In this document: piece after piece, positions 25,432 to 33,780 of the stretch
Position numbering within the stretch: the first letter of the stretch is position 1
How the letters are laid out: each line of letters begins with the position of its first letter
Origin: AP-15 sp963796155
Lineage (GTDB): Bacteria; Pseudomonadota; Alphaproteobacteria; ATCC43930; CGMCC-115725
Assembly: GCA_963796155.1 (NCBI GenBank)
Contig: CAWCKT010000019.1
Span: 1-64,000, forward strand
Direction: 5' to 3'
Length of the DNA: 64,000 nt
Translations under genes and position numbers: made by a program
The notes under the pieces: generated by a model
Told to the model about the DNA's origin: nothing
The model's database searches: none
Seen by the model: the letters and a program-made list of their open reading frames with translations, nothing else

Positions 25432-25650
25432 GCTGCCCCCTCTGTCGTGGACCCTGAGAGATTCACCCAGCCCCACCCTACCCTCCCGCTCGCAGGGTAG
25501 GGTGGGGCTGGGGGCAGGCTTACTCCTTCGGTGAGCGGGAGTTCACCCGCTGCTTTCCAGAGCGCCCTTCCGCCCGCGGTCCTTTTGCCTGAGAGTTTCC
25601 GGGGCGGTTGCTCCTTCGGCGCCGCGCCTTCGCGCGGGCTCTCCTGCGGG
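25432..25650 (-). ncRNA. Tandem glycine riboswitch upstream of gcvT
   Basis: Read on the minus strand, aptamer 1 (about 25648-25575) shows AGGAGAG, CCGAAGGAGCAA and ACTCTCAGGCAAAAGGAC. Aptamer 2 (about 25572-25435) shows GCTCTGGAAAG, CACCGAAGGAGTAAGCC, AATCTCTCAGG and GACAGAGGGGG. These are the conserved cores of the glycine riboswitch in its usual tandem form. It ends about 40 bases before the gcvT start, so it can control either termination or ribosome access. Glycine normally turns the operon on. Aptamer 2 contains an unusually long inserted hairpin. Confidence 0.93.
25466..25512. repeat. Perfect 19-bp hairpin inside the second glycine aptamer
   Basis: Arms CCCAGCCCCACCCTACCCT and AGGGTAGGGTGGGGCTGGG are exact complements around a 9-base loop. 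It sits between the conserved GGAGTAAGCC and AATCTCTCAGG blocks of aptamer 2, at the peripheral P3 helix, so it probably extends a helix without destroying the binding core. It resembles other GC-rich repeat stretches in this window. Confidence 0.9.
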
Positions 25651-25705
25651 CGTGCATACAGCGTCCCCTGTGTAGCACCAGCCGGGGCTCGTGGCCAGTT
25701 TGTTG

Positions 25706-25795
25706 CGGTTCATCCCCGCGTGCGCGGGGAACACGACACAGGCGATGGTCCAGAGGTCGAAGTGCCCGGTTCATCCCCGCGTGCGCGGGGAACAC
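25706..25795 (+). CRISPR. Minimal type I-E CRISPR: two repeats, one spacer
   Basis: Two identical 29-base repeats at 25706-25734 and 25767-25795 contain CATCCCCGCG, TGCGCGGGG and the AACAC end typical of type I-E repeats. They flank a 32-base spacer (25735-25766), giving the standard 61-base unit. No cas gene and no obvious AT-rich leader lie nearby. The array sits about 55 bases upstream of the glycine riboswitch, where the gcv promoter should be. It is either a remnant or a newly seeded array served by Cas proteins elsewhere. Confidence 0.85.
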
Positions 25796-26045
25796 TTTCC
25801 CGATCGCATGATGGCCATCCCGCGCGTCGTTTTATACGCTTGTGCCGAACGGAGGGCCGAGCTTGTTCTCGGAGATGAGCCTCCGGTCATCCCATTTGAC
25901 TCCGCGCGGCGCAGGTGACACCGCCGCCCTCTTGCCCCTGCGGAGACCCGCCCTATATAACAGAACGGTGCGTATTTATCAATTAAGGAATTGTCATATA
26001 GCAATGAGCGGTCGATGCCAAACCCCGATCGGACGGTTTTCGGGT

Positions 26046-26167
26046 TTCCCTGCCGGTTCCCTGCCAAACGCCGAGCGTCGTGCCCAAGCCTATGATCGCA
26101 CGCGGTTTTTCGGCGCGGGGGCGCCCGAAAAAATTTTTTACCCTGAGTTTCCCTGCGCGGCAGGGAA
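26046..26167. repeat. Second copy of the TTCCCTGCC composite repeat
   Basis: TTCCCTGCC occurs at 26046 and 26057 as a direct pair, and TTCCCTGC/GGCAGGGAA at 26149 and 26159 as an inverted pair, matching the layout at 9205-9373 with a shorter middle. The rest of 25796-26222 has no convincing gene. It includes an AT-rich stretch at about 25960-26005 (TATATAAC, TATTTATCAATTAAGG) that could hold a promoter. Confidence 0.65.
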
Positions 26168-26222
26168 AGATAGCGGCTTCGTTCGGCTGGGCCGGCTCGC
26201 GAGGTGGGTGGGGGCAGCCGGC

Positions 26223-26756
26223 TCAGCGTCCGCGGAAGTGCTTGTAGAAGTCGACGACCTCGGGGGTTTGCTGGAATCCGAGATCGACGGTGAGATCGGT
26301 CCCCTTGCGGCCGCCGAGGGGGATCGTCTCCTCGATGTGGTCGGTGACCCCCGCGCGCTTCTGCGGCGTGTCGAAGGTGATGCGCACCGGAAACTCCTTT
26401 TTCCCGAGGATCGATTGATCGGGGCCGGTCACCGCCACAAAATACTGGAGGTCAACCGAATCCGCCTTCGCCGCTGGGCCGCGTTCACCGACGACGACGA
26501 CATCGAGTGTCATGCGCATCGCGTCGCCGGTATATTCGCACTTGATATCGGCCTCACTCAGCAGCCCGTAGAACGCGACATTGTCGGGACGACGTTCCGG
26601 AGCGGGCCCGAATACGGCGGTGTTGGCGAGGGGCCGCAAGATCACCGCGCCGGGACAGGCCTCGGTCGGCTTCGACGAAAACGACGGAACCCAGCCGCAG
26701 CCGGAGAGAGCGAGGAGGCCGATCAGCACCGCACTCGCAGCGGTGCGCGAATGCAT
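26223..26756 (-). CDS. Predicted lipoprotein of unknown function
   Basis: The ~177-residue product starts MHSRTAASAVLIGLLALSGC, a signal peptide with lipobox LSGC, so it should be lipid-anchored in the envelope. The mature part has a mostly beta-type pattern: DIKCEYTGDAMRMTLDVVVV, VDLQYFVAVT and KEFPVRITFDTP. I do not recognise a named domain. ATG 26756 overlaps the stop of the CDGSH gene by one base (TGATG), so the two are coupled. Confidence 0.8.
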   Translation of the reverse strand: MHSRTAASAVLIGLLALSGCGWVPSFSSKPTEACPGAVILRPLANTAVFGPAPERRPDNVAFYGLLSEADIKCEYTGDAMRMTLDVVVVGERGPAAKADSVDLQYFVAVTGPDQSILGKKEFPVRITFDTPQKRAGVTDHIEETIPLGGRKGTDLTVDLGFQQTPEVVDFYKHFRGR

Positions 26757-26995
26757 CACAGACTGGCGTGGGTACCGTCGCAGAACGGTCTGCCGCCGGT
26801 CGACTTGCAGCCGCAGAGCCAGACTTCCTCGGTGGCCTCGGCGGTGAACGGCACCGGGGTCAATCCGGTACCCTGGTGCGAGCCGTCGCAGAAAGGCTGG
26901 TTGGCGCTGCGCCCGCAAGCACACCAGAAATACCTCTTGCCCGCCTCGACGGTGACGCCGTAGGGCTCCTTTTGTGCGGGTATCGGTTCGGCCAT
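26756..26995 (-). CDS. CDGSH iron-sulfur domain protein
   Basis: A 79-residue cytoplasmic protein with two CDGSH-type [2Fe-2S] motifs: CACGRSANQPFCDGSH and CGCKSTGGRPFCDGTH. Each gives the three-Cys, one-His ligand set. Two-motif bacterial members exist, and redox or cluster transfer is inferred. ATG 26995 is preceded by GGAAGAAACA. It lies upstream of, and coupled to, the lipoprotein gene and is divergent from thrB across about 120 bp. Confidence 0.9.
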   Translation of the reverse strand: MAEPIPAQKEPYGVTVEAGKRYFWCACGRSANQPFCDGSHQGTGLTPVPFTAEATEEVWLCGCKSTGGRPFCDGTHASL

Positions 26996-27113
26996 TGTTT
27001 CTTCCCTGCCGTCGTCCTTGCTACTTTCCGGGCGCCCCGGCGCGCGCGGCGGACTGTATTCGAGCCGCCTCCGGCGCACAAGCCGGGTCGTGTTCGGGAG
27101 TGTAATAACGCCG

Positions 27114-28079
27114 ATGGCGGTCTACACCGATGTCTCCGATGACGAGCTCAGAGCTTTCGCTGCGCTCTATGAGATCGGCGAGGTGTTGTCCTGCAAAGGG
27201 ATCGCCGAGGGGGTCGAGAACTCGAATTTTTTGCTTACAACGGAACACAGCAATTTCATCCTGACCCTCTATGAAAAGCGCGTCGATCCGCAGGACCTGC
27301 CGTTTTTCATCGCGCTGATGGAGCATCTCGCGCGGCATGGTGTCGCGTGTCCGACCCCCGTGCGGGGTCGCGACGGCATTGCCTTGCGCGAGCTGTGCGG
27401 TCGGCCCGCGGCGATCGTGACATTTCTGGCCGGGATGTGGCCGCGACGAATTCTGCCGTTCCATTGCGCCGCGCTCGGCCGGACACTCGCCATGCTGCAT
27501 CGGGCCGGCGCCTCGTTCGGGATGACCCGAGCGAATGATCTCTCGGTTCGCGGTTGGCGCCGCTTGTTCGAATCCTGCTCCATCCGTGCCGCCGAGGTGC
27601 AGCCCGGACTTGCCGAGGAACTCGCTGCCGAACTCGCGTGCCTCGAAACCCAGTGGCCGCGCGATCTCCCGACCGGGGTGATCCACGCCGACCTTTTCCC
27701 GGACAACGTCTTCTTCCGCGACCGCGAGCTGTCCGGTCTGATCGACTTCTATTTCGCGTGCACCGATTTTCTCGCCTATGACTTGGCCGTCTGCCTGAAC
27801 GCCTGGTGCTTCGAATCCGATGGCAGCCTCAACGTCACCAAGGCGCGGCTGCTCCTCGAGACCTATCGGCGCGAGCGGCCGCTCACCCCAGCGGAGTTCG
27901 CCGCGTTGCCGCTGCTCGCGCGCGGCAGCGCTTTGCGTTTTTTGCTGACACGGCTCTTCGACTGGCTCAACCAACCGCCAGGGGCGCTGGTCCGGCCGAA
28001 AGACCCTCTCGAATATCTGCGCAAGCTGCGGTTTCACCAAGGCGTAACCGACCCGCGCGGGTACGGCCTCGATGCCTGA
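27114..28079 (+). CDS. thrB: Homoserine kinase (type II, APH fold)
   Basis: A 321-residue homoserine kinase of the aminoglycoside-phosphotransferase fold used by alphaproteobacteria. It shows MAVYTDVSDDELRAF, GVENSNF, the catalytic GVIHADLFPDNVFF (H191, D193) and GLIDFYFACTD. It phosphorylates homoserine for threonine synthesis; threonine synthase is also in the window at 35053-36474. ATG 27114 fits the family N-terminus. The 3' end overlaps rnhA by 8 bases. Confidence 0.95.
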   Translation: MAVYTDVSDDELRAFAALYEIGEVLSCKGIAEGVENSNFLLTTEHSNFILTLYEKRVDPQDLPFFIALMEHLARHGVACPTPVRGRDGIALRELCGRPAAIVTFLAGMWPRRILPFHCAALGRTLAMLHRAGASFGMTRANDLSVRGWRRLFESCSIRAAEVQPGLAEELAAELACLETQWPRDLPTGVIHADLFPDNVFFRDRELSGLIDFYFACTDFLAYDLAVCLNAWCFESDGSLNVTKARLLLETYRRERPLTPAEFAALPLLARGSALRFLLTRLFDWLNQPPGALVRPKDPLEYLRKLRFHQGVTDPRGYGLDA

Positions 28080-28539
28080 GCTGTCCGAGGTCGAGGTCTT
28101 TACCGATGGCGCCTGCCGCGGCAACCCGGGCCCCGGCGGGTGGGCCGCGATTCTGCGCTATCGCGGGACGGAGAAGGAATTGAGCGGCTACGCGCCGGAT
28201 ACGACCAACAACCGCATGGAGATGATGGCTGCGATCGCGGGGTTGGAGGCGTTGAAGCGCCCCTGCCGGGTGAGGCTCTACAGCGACAGCCAGTATCTGC
28301 GCGACGGCATCACCAAGTGGATCAACGGCTGGAAGCGGCGCGGCTGGCTCACCGCCGACAAGCAGCCGGTGAAGAACGTCGACCTATGGCAGCGACTCGA
28401 TGCCGCCGCGGCGCGGCACGATATCGCCTGGATCTGGGTCCGCGGCCATTCCGGCCATCCCGAAAACGAGCGGGCCGATGCGCTGGCGCGCGCCCGCATC
28501 GCCGAAGCGGGCCGGAACGGTCCGATCCCGCGGCCATGA
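28072..28539 (+). CDS. rnhA: Ribonuclease HI
   Basis: A 155-residue RNase HI with the catalytic set D12 (FTDGACRGNPGPGGW), E50 (NNRMEMMAAI), D72 (YSDSQY) and D136 (NERADALA). It removes RNA from RNA-DNA hybrids. It begins within the end of thrB, an arrangement seen in many alphaproteobacteria, so the two form an operon. Full length, no anomalies. Confidence 0.97.
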   Translation: MPELSEVEVFTDGACRGNPGPGGWAAILRYRGTEKELSGYAPDTTNNRMEMMAAIAGLEALKRPCRVRLYSDSQYLRDGITKWINGWKRRGWLTADKQPVKNVDLWQRLDAAAARHDIAWIWVRGHSGHPENERADALARARIAEAGRNGPIPRP

Positions 28540-28650
28540 AACTGCGCTTTTTGTATCGTCACAAAAGCTTCCCGTGGCAGTCTCCGTTTGGCAATCTGCA
28601 GATCCTTGGATGACGTTCACGACGGCAATCGGTCTCGGAGGGGGGTGCGT

Positions 28651-29970
28651 ATGAGATGGACAGTCGCAGCCGCCGGTCTGGCGGCGTGCCTTGCCGCGCC
28701 GTTTGCTGCGGCCAAGGCGGAATCTATCGAGTTGCAGTGGTGGCACGCGATGACTTCGGTCAACGCCGACCGCGTCAACAAGATCGCTGCGGACTTCAAC
28801 GCCTCGCAAACCGCCTACAAGATCGTCCCAGTGTTCAAAGGCTCCTACTCCGAGACGATGAATGCCGGAATCGCCGCCTATCGCGCCGGCAATGCCCCGC
28901 ACATCATCCAGATATTCGAGGTCGGCACGGCGACGATGATGGCCGCCAGGGGCGCGGTGAAGCCGGTCTATCAACTGATGGCCGAGGCGGGGGAGCCGTT
29001 CGACCAGAATGCCTATCTGCCCGCGGTGACCGCCTATTACAGCATGGCGGACGGCAAGATGCTGTCGCTGCCGTTTAATAGCTCGACCGCGATCACCTAT
29101 TGGAACAAGGACGCCTTCAAAAAGGCGGGGCTCGACCCGCAGAAAGCTGCCGTGACCTGGCCCGACACCTTCGCGGCGGCGCAGAAGCTGCGCGCCGCCG
29201 GTGTCGCCTGCGGATTGACCGCGGCGTGGATCAGCTGGACGCAGATCGAGCAGTTCAGCGCCTGGCACAACATCCCGCTCGCAACCAAAGCGAACGGGCT
29301 CGAAGGTGCGGACGCCGTGCTCGAAATCAACAACCCGATCCTCGCCAGGCACATTCACAACCTGGCCAAGGCGCAGACGGACAAGAGCTTCGACTATGGC
29401 GGCCGGACGAGCGAGCCCGAGGGCAAGTTCCTCAACGGCGAGTGCGGGATGATCCAGACCTCGTCTGCTGCCTTCGGGATTTTCAAGGCCGGCGCGAAGT
29501 TCGATTTCGGCATGGCCGAGCTGCCTTATTACCCGGACGTCGCTGGGGCGCCGCAGAACACGATCATCGGCGGCGCCAGCCTTTGGGTCATGGGCGGCAA
29601 GAGGCTGGAGGAATACAAGGGCGTCGCCAAGTTTTTCACCTTCTTGTCGCAAACCGGATTGCAGCAAGAGCTGCACGAGGTGACCGGCTATCTGCCGATC
29701 ACCAAGGCGGCCTATGCGGCGACCAAGGCCTCCGGGTTCTACGACAAGAATCCGGGCCGTGAGATCCCGCTCATCGAGATGACGGCAAAACCGCCGACCG
29801 AGAATTCGCGCGGGCTGCGCCTCGGCAATCTGGTGCAGATCCGCGACATCATCGCCGAGGATCTCGAAGCGGCTTTCGCCGGCAAAGAGGACGCGCAGCC
29901 TGCACTCGACGACGCGGTCAAGCGCGGCAATGTCCTCCTGCGGCAGTTCGAGCGGAACACCGAGCAGTAA
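28651..29970 (+). CDS. ugpB: Glycerol-3-phosphate-type ABC transporter, substrate-binding protein
   Basis: A 439-residue periplasmic binding protein with signal peptide MRWTVAAAGLAACLAAPFAAA. Strong UgpB text follows: ELQWWHAMTSVNADRVN, YKIVPVFKGSYSETMNAGIAAYRAGNAPHI, LPFNSSTAITYWNKDAF and QIEQFSAWHN. It captures sn-glycerol-3-phosphate or its diesters. ATG 28651 gives a clean signal peptide. First of ugpB-ugpA-ugpE; no ATPase gene follows. Confidence 0.92.
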   Translation: MRWTVAAAGLAACLAAPFAAAKAESIELQWWHAMTSVNADRVNKIAADFNASQTAYKIVPVFKGSYSETMNAGIAAYRAGNAPHIIQIFEVGTATMMAARGAVKPVYQLMAEAGEPFDQNAYLPAVTAYYSMADGKMLSLPFNSSTAITYWNKDAFKKAGLDPQKAAVTWPDTFAAAQKLRAAGVACGLTAAWISWTQIEQFSAWHNIPLATKANGLEGADAVLEINNPILARHIHNLAKAQTDKSFDYGGRTSEPEGKFLNGECGMIQTSSAAFGIFKAGAKFDFGMAELPYYPDVAGAPQNTIIGGASLWVMGGKRLEEYKGVAKFFTFLSQTGLQQELHEVTGYLPITKAAYAATKASGFYDKNPGREIPLIEMTAKPPTENSRGLRLGNLVQIRDIIAEDLEAAFAGKEDAQPALDDAVKRGNVLLRQFERNTEQ

Positions 29971-30001
29971 CGGCCGACGCGACGCTCTGAGGACCGACCG
30001 A

Positions 30002-30886
30002 ATGGAGAGGCGAGTCGTCTTTCCGGGCTGGTTCTTTCCTGTACTTCTGCTGGCGCCGCAGCTCGCGGTAACTTTTGTTTTCTTTTTCTGGCCGGCCGGA
30101 CAGGCGATCCTGCAATCGGTGCAGCGCGGGGATCCGTTTGGTCTGTCCACGCGCTTTGTCGGACTCGAGAATTTCGCCACCGTCCTTGCCGATCCTTTTT
30201 ATCTCGCCTCGGTCGAGGTCACCGCGATCTTCAGTCTTGCCGTCGGCTTTCTGGCCCTCGCCTTGGGGCTGCTGTTCGCGGTGATGGCTGATAAACTCGT
30301 GCGCTGCGCCGGTTTCTATAAGACGGTGCTGTTGCTGCCGTATGCGGTTGCACCGGCCATTGCCGGCGTCCTGTGGCTGTTTCTATTCAACCCGAGCGTC
30401 GGCATCATCGCAGCGGCGCTGCGCCGCGTCGGTATTGACTGGAACTACTTGCTGAACGGCCCCCAGGCCTTGCTGCTGGTCATCCTCGCCGCCGCCTGGA
30501 AGCAAATCAGCTATAATTTTCTGTTCTTTCTCGCCGGCCTGCAGGCGATCCCAAAGACGCTGGTCGAAGCCGCGGCGATCGACGGTGCCGGCGCACACCG
30601 CCGGTTCTGGAGGATCGTTTTCCCGCTGCTCGCACCCACCAGCTTTTTTCTGCTGGTCGTCAACATCGTCTACGCCTTCTTCGACACTTTCGGGATCATC
30701 CACAACGTGACCCAAGGCGGGCCGGCAAGGGCCACCGAGATCCTTGTCTACAAGGTTTGGTACGATGGGGTCATCGGCCTCGATCTTGGCGGCTCGGCCG
30801 CGCAATCGGCGATTCTGATGGCGATCGTCATTGCGCTGACCGCAATCCAATTCCGCTTCATCGAGCAGCGCGTGCATTACGCATGA
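30002..30886 (+). CDS. ugpA: ABC transporter permease UgpA
   Basis: A 294-residue inner-membrane permease with about six hydrophobic segments. Its cytoplasmic coupling loop is EAAAIDGAGAHRRFWRIVFPLL, the EAA motif. Position directly after ugpB and the segment GLENFATVLADPFYLAS support UgpA. It pairs with UgpE to form the channel. There is a 31-bp gap after ugpB. Confidence 0.92.
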   Translation: MERRVVFPGWFFPVLLLAPQLAVTFVFFFWPAGQAILQSVQRGDPFGLSTRFVGLENFATVLADPFYLASVEVTAIFSLAVGFLALALGLLFAVMADKLVRCAGFYKTVLLLPYAVAPAIAGVLWLFLFNPSVGIIAAALRRVGIDWNYLLNGPQALLLVILAAAWKQISYNFLFFLAGLQAIPKTLVEAAAIDGAGAHRRFWRIVFPLLAPTSFFLLVVNIVYAFFDTFGIIHNVTQGGPARATEILVYKVWYDGVIGLDLGGSAAQSAILMAIVIALTAIQFRFIEQRVHYA

Positions 30887-30895
30887 GCGCGTGAC

Positions 30896-31741
30896 ATGGC
30901 CGGCACCGGCAGAAGCGCTTGGATTCCCCATGCCGTTCTGGTTCTGGGGCTGGGGCTGGTGCTGTTCCCGGTCTACGTCGCCTTTGTCGCTTCGAGCCTC
31001 AGCCTCCGCGACATTCTCGACGCGCCGATGACACTCATTCCCGGGCCGAACCTCCTCGCCAATTATCGTGACGCGCTCACTCTGGGGACGGCCGGCACAA
31101 ATGGTCAGCCGGTGGCGGCAATGATGCTGAACAGCCTCGTCATGGCGCTCGCCATCGCCATCGGCAAGATCGCGATTTCGCTGCCCTCGGCCTATGCGGT
31201 CGTCTTCTTCCGGTTTCCGCTGCGCCGATTGTGCTTTTGGGCGATCTTCGTCACGCTGATGCTGCCGGTCGAGGTGCGTATCATTCCAACCTACAAAATT
31301 GCCGCCGACCTCGGCCTGATCGATACCTATCCCGGCTTGGCCCTGCCGCTGATCGCATCGGCGACCGCAACATTGCTGTTCCGCCAATTCTTCCTAACGA
31401 TCCCGGACGAGCTCGTCGAGGCGGCCAAGATCGACGGCGCCGGCCCGTGGCGTTTCTTGATCCACATGGTCATCCCGCTGTCGCGTACCAACATTGCCGC
31501 GCTGTTCGTAATCCTCTTCATCTATGGCTGGAACCAATATCTCTGGCCACTGCTCGTCACCAATAGCCCGGCGATGACGACGATCGTGATCGGCATTCGC
31601 CAAATGATCGGCAATGGCGACGCGCAGACCGCATGGCACCTCGTCATGGCGACCGCACTCCTCGCGCTGCTGCCACCAATCGCCGTCGTGCTCGCGATGC
31701 AGCGCTGGTTCGTCAAGGGGTTGATCGAGCCGGAAAAGTGA
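30896..31741 (+). CDS. ugpE: ABC transporter permease UgpE
   Basis: A 281-residue permease with six predicted membrane helices and EAA loop EAAKIDGAGPWRFLIHMVIPLS. The segment PMTLIPGPNLLANYRDALT and the end QRWFVKGLIEPEK match UgpE. It completes the permease pair. UgpC, the ATPase that usually ends this operon, is missing; transcription runs into a GC-rich repeat and then a convergent peroxiredoxin gene. Confidence 0.93.
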   Translation: MAGTGRSAWIPHAVLVLGLGLVLFPVYVAFVASSLSLRDILDAPMTLIPGPNLLANYRDALTLGTAGTNGQPVAAMMLNSLVMALAIAIGKIAISLPSAYAVVFFRFPLRRLCFWAIFVTLMLPVEVRIIPTYKIAADLGLIDTYPGLALPLIASATATLLFRQFFLTIPDELVEAAKIDGAGPWRFLIHMVIPLSRTNIAALFVILFIYGWNQYLWPLLVTNSPAMTTIVIGIRQMIGNGDAQTAWHLVMATALLALLPPIAVVLAMQRWFVKGLIEPEK

Positions 31742-31744
31742 TGG

Positions 31745-31800
31745 CGGAGCCCCACTCCTTCCTCGTTTCCCCGCACGGCGGGGAGAAGAGGAGGGATCCG
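31745..31800. repeat. GC-rich inverted repeat after ugpE
   Basis: CCCCACTCCTTCCTCGTTTCC pairs imperfectly with GGGGAGAAGAGGAGGG around CCCCGCACGGCGGGG. It sits between the convergent ugpE and peroxiredoxin genes and could end both transcripts. It resembles the hairpin family at 25466. Confidence 0.45.
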
Positions 31801-31844
31801 GCGCCGGCGGGAAGGCGAGTGGCTGGGCAGAGGCCGGGCAGGTC

Positions 31845-32330
31845 CTAGAGCGCTTTGAGCATCGCTTCGGCGCCGGAGGCGTCCACCTGGCCCGGTTGTT
31901 TCTCGACATTGAGCGACCTTACAACGCCGTTGTCGACCAGCATCGAATAGCGTTGCGAGCGGATGCCCAGCCCGCCCCTTGTGAGATCCAGCTCGAGGCC
32001 GAGAGCGCGAGCAAAATCACCGCTGCCGTCGGCCAGCATTCTGACCTTTCCTTCGGCCTTCTGGTCTCTGCCCCAGGCTCCCATGACAAAGGCATCATTG
32101 ACCGCCACGCAGGCGATCTCGTCGACCCCCTTTGCCTTGATGTCCGAAGCCCTATCGACGTAGCCGGGCAGATGCCGCTGGGAGCAGGCCGGCGTGAACG
32201 CCCCCGGCACCGCGAACAGGACGACCTTCTTGCCCCGGAAGATCTCGTCGGTGGTGAACTCCTTTACGCCCTCGGGCGTCAGCTGCTTCAGTGTCACCGA
32301 TGGTATCTTGTCACCAACACTGATGGTCAT
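31845..32330 (-). CDS. Peroxiredoxin (Prx5-type)
   Basis: A 161-residue thiol peroxidase of the Prx5/AhpE-like group. It shows TISVGDKIPSVTL, the peroxidatic Cys in PGAFTPACSQRHLPGYV, and VNDAFVMGAWG. It reduces hydrogen and organic peroxides using a thiol partner that is not identifiable here. ATG 32330 was chosen because the upstream extension does not resemble the family. It is divergent from the YqgE gene. Confidence 0.94.
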   Translation of the reverse strand: MTISVGDKIPSVTLKQLTPEGVKEFTTDEIFRGKKVVLFAVPGAFTPACSQRHLPGYVDRASDIKAKGVDEIACVAVNDAFVMGAWGRDQKAEGKVRMLADGSGDFARALGLELDLTRGGLGIRSQRYSMLVDNGVVRSLNVEKQPGQVDASGAEAMLKAL

Positions 32331-32544
32331 GGTATCCCTCCGGTGGTATGCGGAACCAAGAGCCTTGGGCGCGGCTTGCACTTCCGTCGCGCAGGGGTCC
32401 AGCGGCAGACCGATAGCATAGGGCTGATCGCACAGCAAATCCGACCGCGGGTCTCGCGCCAGCGCTTTTTGGCCACGAACGCGCAACAAACTCCACACAT
32501 GGGCGTATAAGATGAGAGACGCAAATGGTCGGTCGGAGGGTGCG

Positions 32545-33102
32545 ATGAAGTCGCTCGCGGGCCAGCTGCTGGTGGCGATGCCGCAGATGTCGGATCCTCG
32601 GTTCGCCCGGTCGGTAATCTATCTCTGCGCCCACGGCGACGACGCAGGGGCGATGGGCCTCGTCATCAACAAGCTGCTGGGGTCGCTGACCTTGGGCGAG
32701 CTGTTTGCTCAACTGGAAATCGAATCGGGTGGCACCGCCGGCTCGCGCCCGGTTTATTGTGGCGGCCCGGTCGAAGCAGGCCGCGGCTTTGTGCTGCACA
32801 CGGCCGACTATCGCGAGGAGGCCACACTTCATGTCGACGGCAATATTGCGGTGACCGCGACGCTTGAGGTCCTCCGCGCGATCGGCAAGGGTCAGGGCCC
32901 GCGCCAAAGCCTCTTCGCCCTCGGCTATGCCGGTTGGGCACCGGGTCAGCTCGACGCCGAGATCCAAGCCAATGGCTGGCTGTCAGTCGCAGCTGATGAC
33001 GAGATCGTCTTCGCTTCCGATCACGACGCCAAATGGCGCCGCGCGCTCGCCAAGCTCGGCATCGATCTGTCGATGCTGTCGAGCGACGCCGGACACGCAT
33101 AA
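32545..33102 (+). CDS. YqgE/AlgH family protein
   Basis: A 185-residue YqgE/AlgH protein: LAGQLLVAMPQMSDPRFARSVIYLCAHGDDAGAMGLVINK, then VYCGGPVEAGRGFVLH and LFALGYAGWAPGQLDAEI. The family is widespread, and its biochemical role is still unclear. ATG 32545 has GGAGGG seven bases upstream. It stands alone between divergent and convergent neighbours. Confidence 0.94.
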   Translation: MKSLAGQLLVAMPQMSDPRFARSVIYLCAHGDDAGAMGLVINKLLGSLTLGELFAQLEIESGGTAGSRPVYCGGPVEAGRGFVLHTADYREEATLHVDGNIAVTATLEVLRAIGKGQGPRQSLFALGYAGWAPGQLDAEIQANGWLSVAADDEIVFASDHDAKWRRALAKLGIDLSMLSSDAGHA

Positions 33103-33161
33103 CGAGCACCCTCTCGTTCTTTGCGGCGGGCCTTCCGGAAGGCTTCGATCACCGGGGTTGA

Positions 33162-33770
33162 TCAGCTTCGGGACCCTCCCCAATCCTCGCGCACCATCGC
33201 GAAGAGGAGATGGTCTTGCCATTTACCCCCGATGCAGAGGTATTGACGGGCGTAGCCCTCCTGGCGAAAACCGGCGCGGATCAACAGCGCCCGACTAGGC
33301 ACGTTACTCGGTAGGCAGGCCGCCTCGATCCGGTGAAGACGAAGCCGGTCGAAGGCAAAGTCGAGAACGAGGGGCAGTGCGCAGGTCATGTAACCTCGCC
33401 GCGCGAAGGGCTCGCCAACCCAATAGCCGAGGCTGGCGGTCTCGGAAACACCGCGCCGCAGATTGGACAGACCGATCCCGCCGATCAGCGTCTCATCGTG
33501 GTTGAAGATAAACAAGTTGTAGGCTTGGTCGGTCCGCCAGTCTTCCGCGTAGCGGGCCACGCGAGCGCGGAAGCTTGCTCGGCTCAGGGCGTCGGCTGGC
33601 CAGCTGGGCTCCCATGGCGCGAGAAAATCTCGCGAGTGGGCACGCAGGCTGGCCCAATCCTCGTAATCGCCGCGTTCCGGTGCGCGGAGGGAGACGCGCT
33701 CGCCGGCCAAGCGGAACGGCTCCGCGCGGGCGAGAAAAAGACGGGGAAACGATTTGCGTTGCGGCGCCAT
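33162..33770 (-). CDS. GNAT N-acetyltransferase (RimJ/RimL-like)
   Basis: A ~202-residue acetyltransferase. VSLRAPERGDYEDWASLR opens the domain, NLFIFNHDETLIGGIGLSNLRRG forms the beta-4 region, and YWVGEPFARRGYMTCALPLVLDFAF holds the acetyl-CoA pyrophosphate loop. RimJ-type enzymes acetylate protein N-termini, including ribosomal S5; the target here is an inference. It is third in the thrC - M16 peptidase - acetyltransferase order typical of alphaproteobacteria, 10 bp after the peptidase gene. ATG 33770 fits the family length. Confidence 0.9.
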   Translation of the reverse strand: MAPQRKSFPRLFLARAEPFRLAGERVSLRAPERGDYEDWASLRAHSRDFLAPWEPSWPADALSRASFRARVARYAEDWRTDQAYNLFIFNHDETLIGGIGLSNLRRGVSETASLGYWVGEPFARRGYMTCALPLVLDFAFDRLRLHRIEAACLPSNVPSRALLIRAGFRQEGYARQYLCIGGKWQDHLLFAMVREDWGGSRS

Positions 33771-33780
33771 CGCTGTCGCG

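Noticed and set aside
25674..25705. A possible third degenerate CRISPR repeat to the left of the array
   Set aside because: No similarity to the 29-base repeat at the expected 61-base spacing on either side.
25520..25811. Open frames with repeated FPAHAGMN / RARGDEP text
   Set aside because: They are translations of the two type I-E CRISPR repeats and the riboswitch, a well-known source of false genes.
28384..30180. 598-codon minus-strand frame
   Set aside because: Antisense to rnhA and ugpB with low-complexity Arg/Gly/Leu text and no domain.
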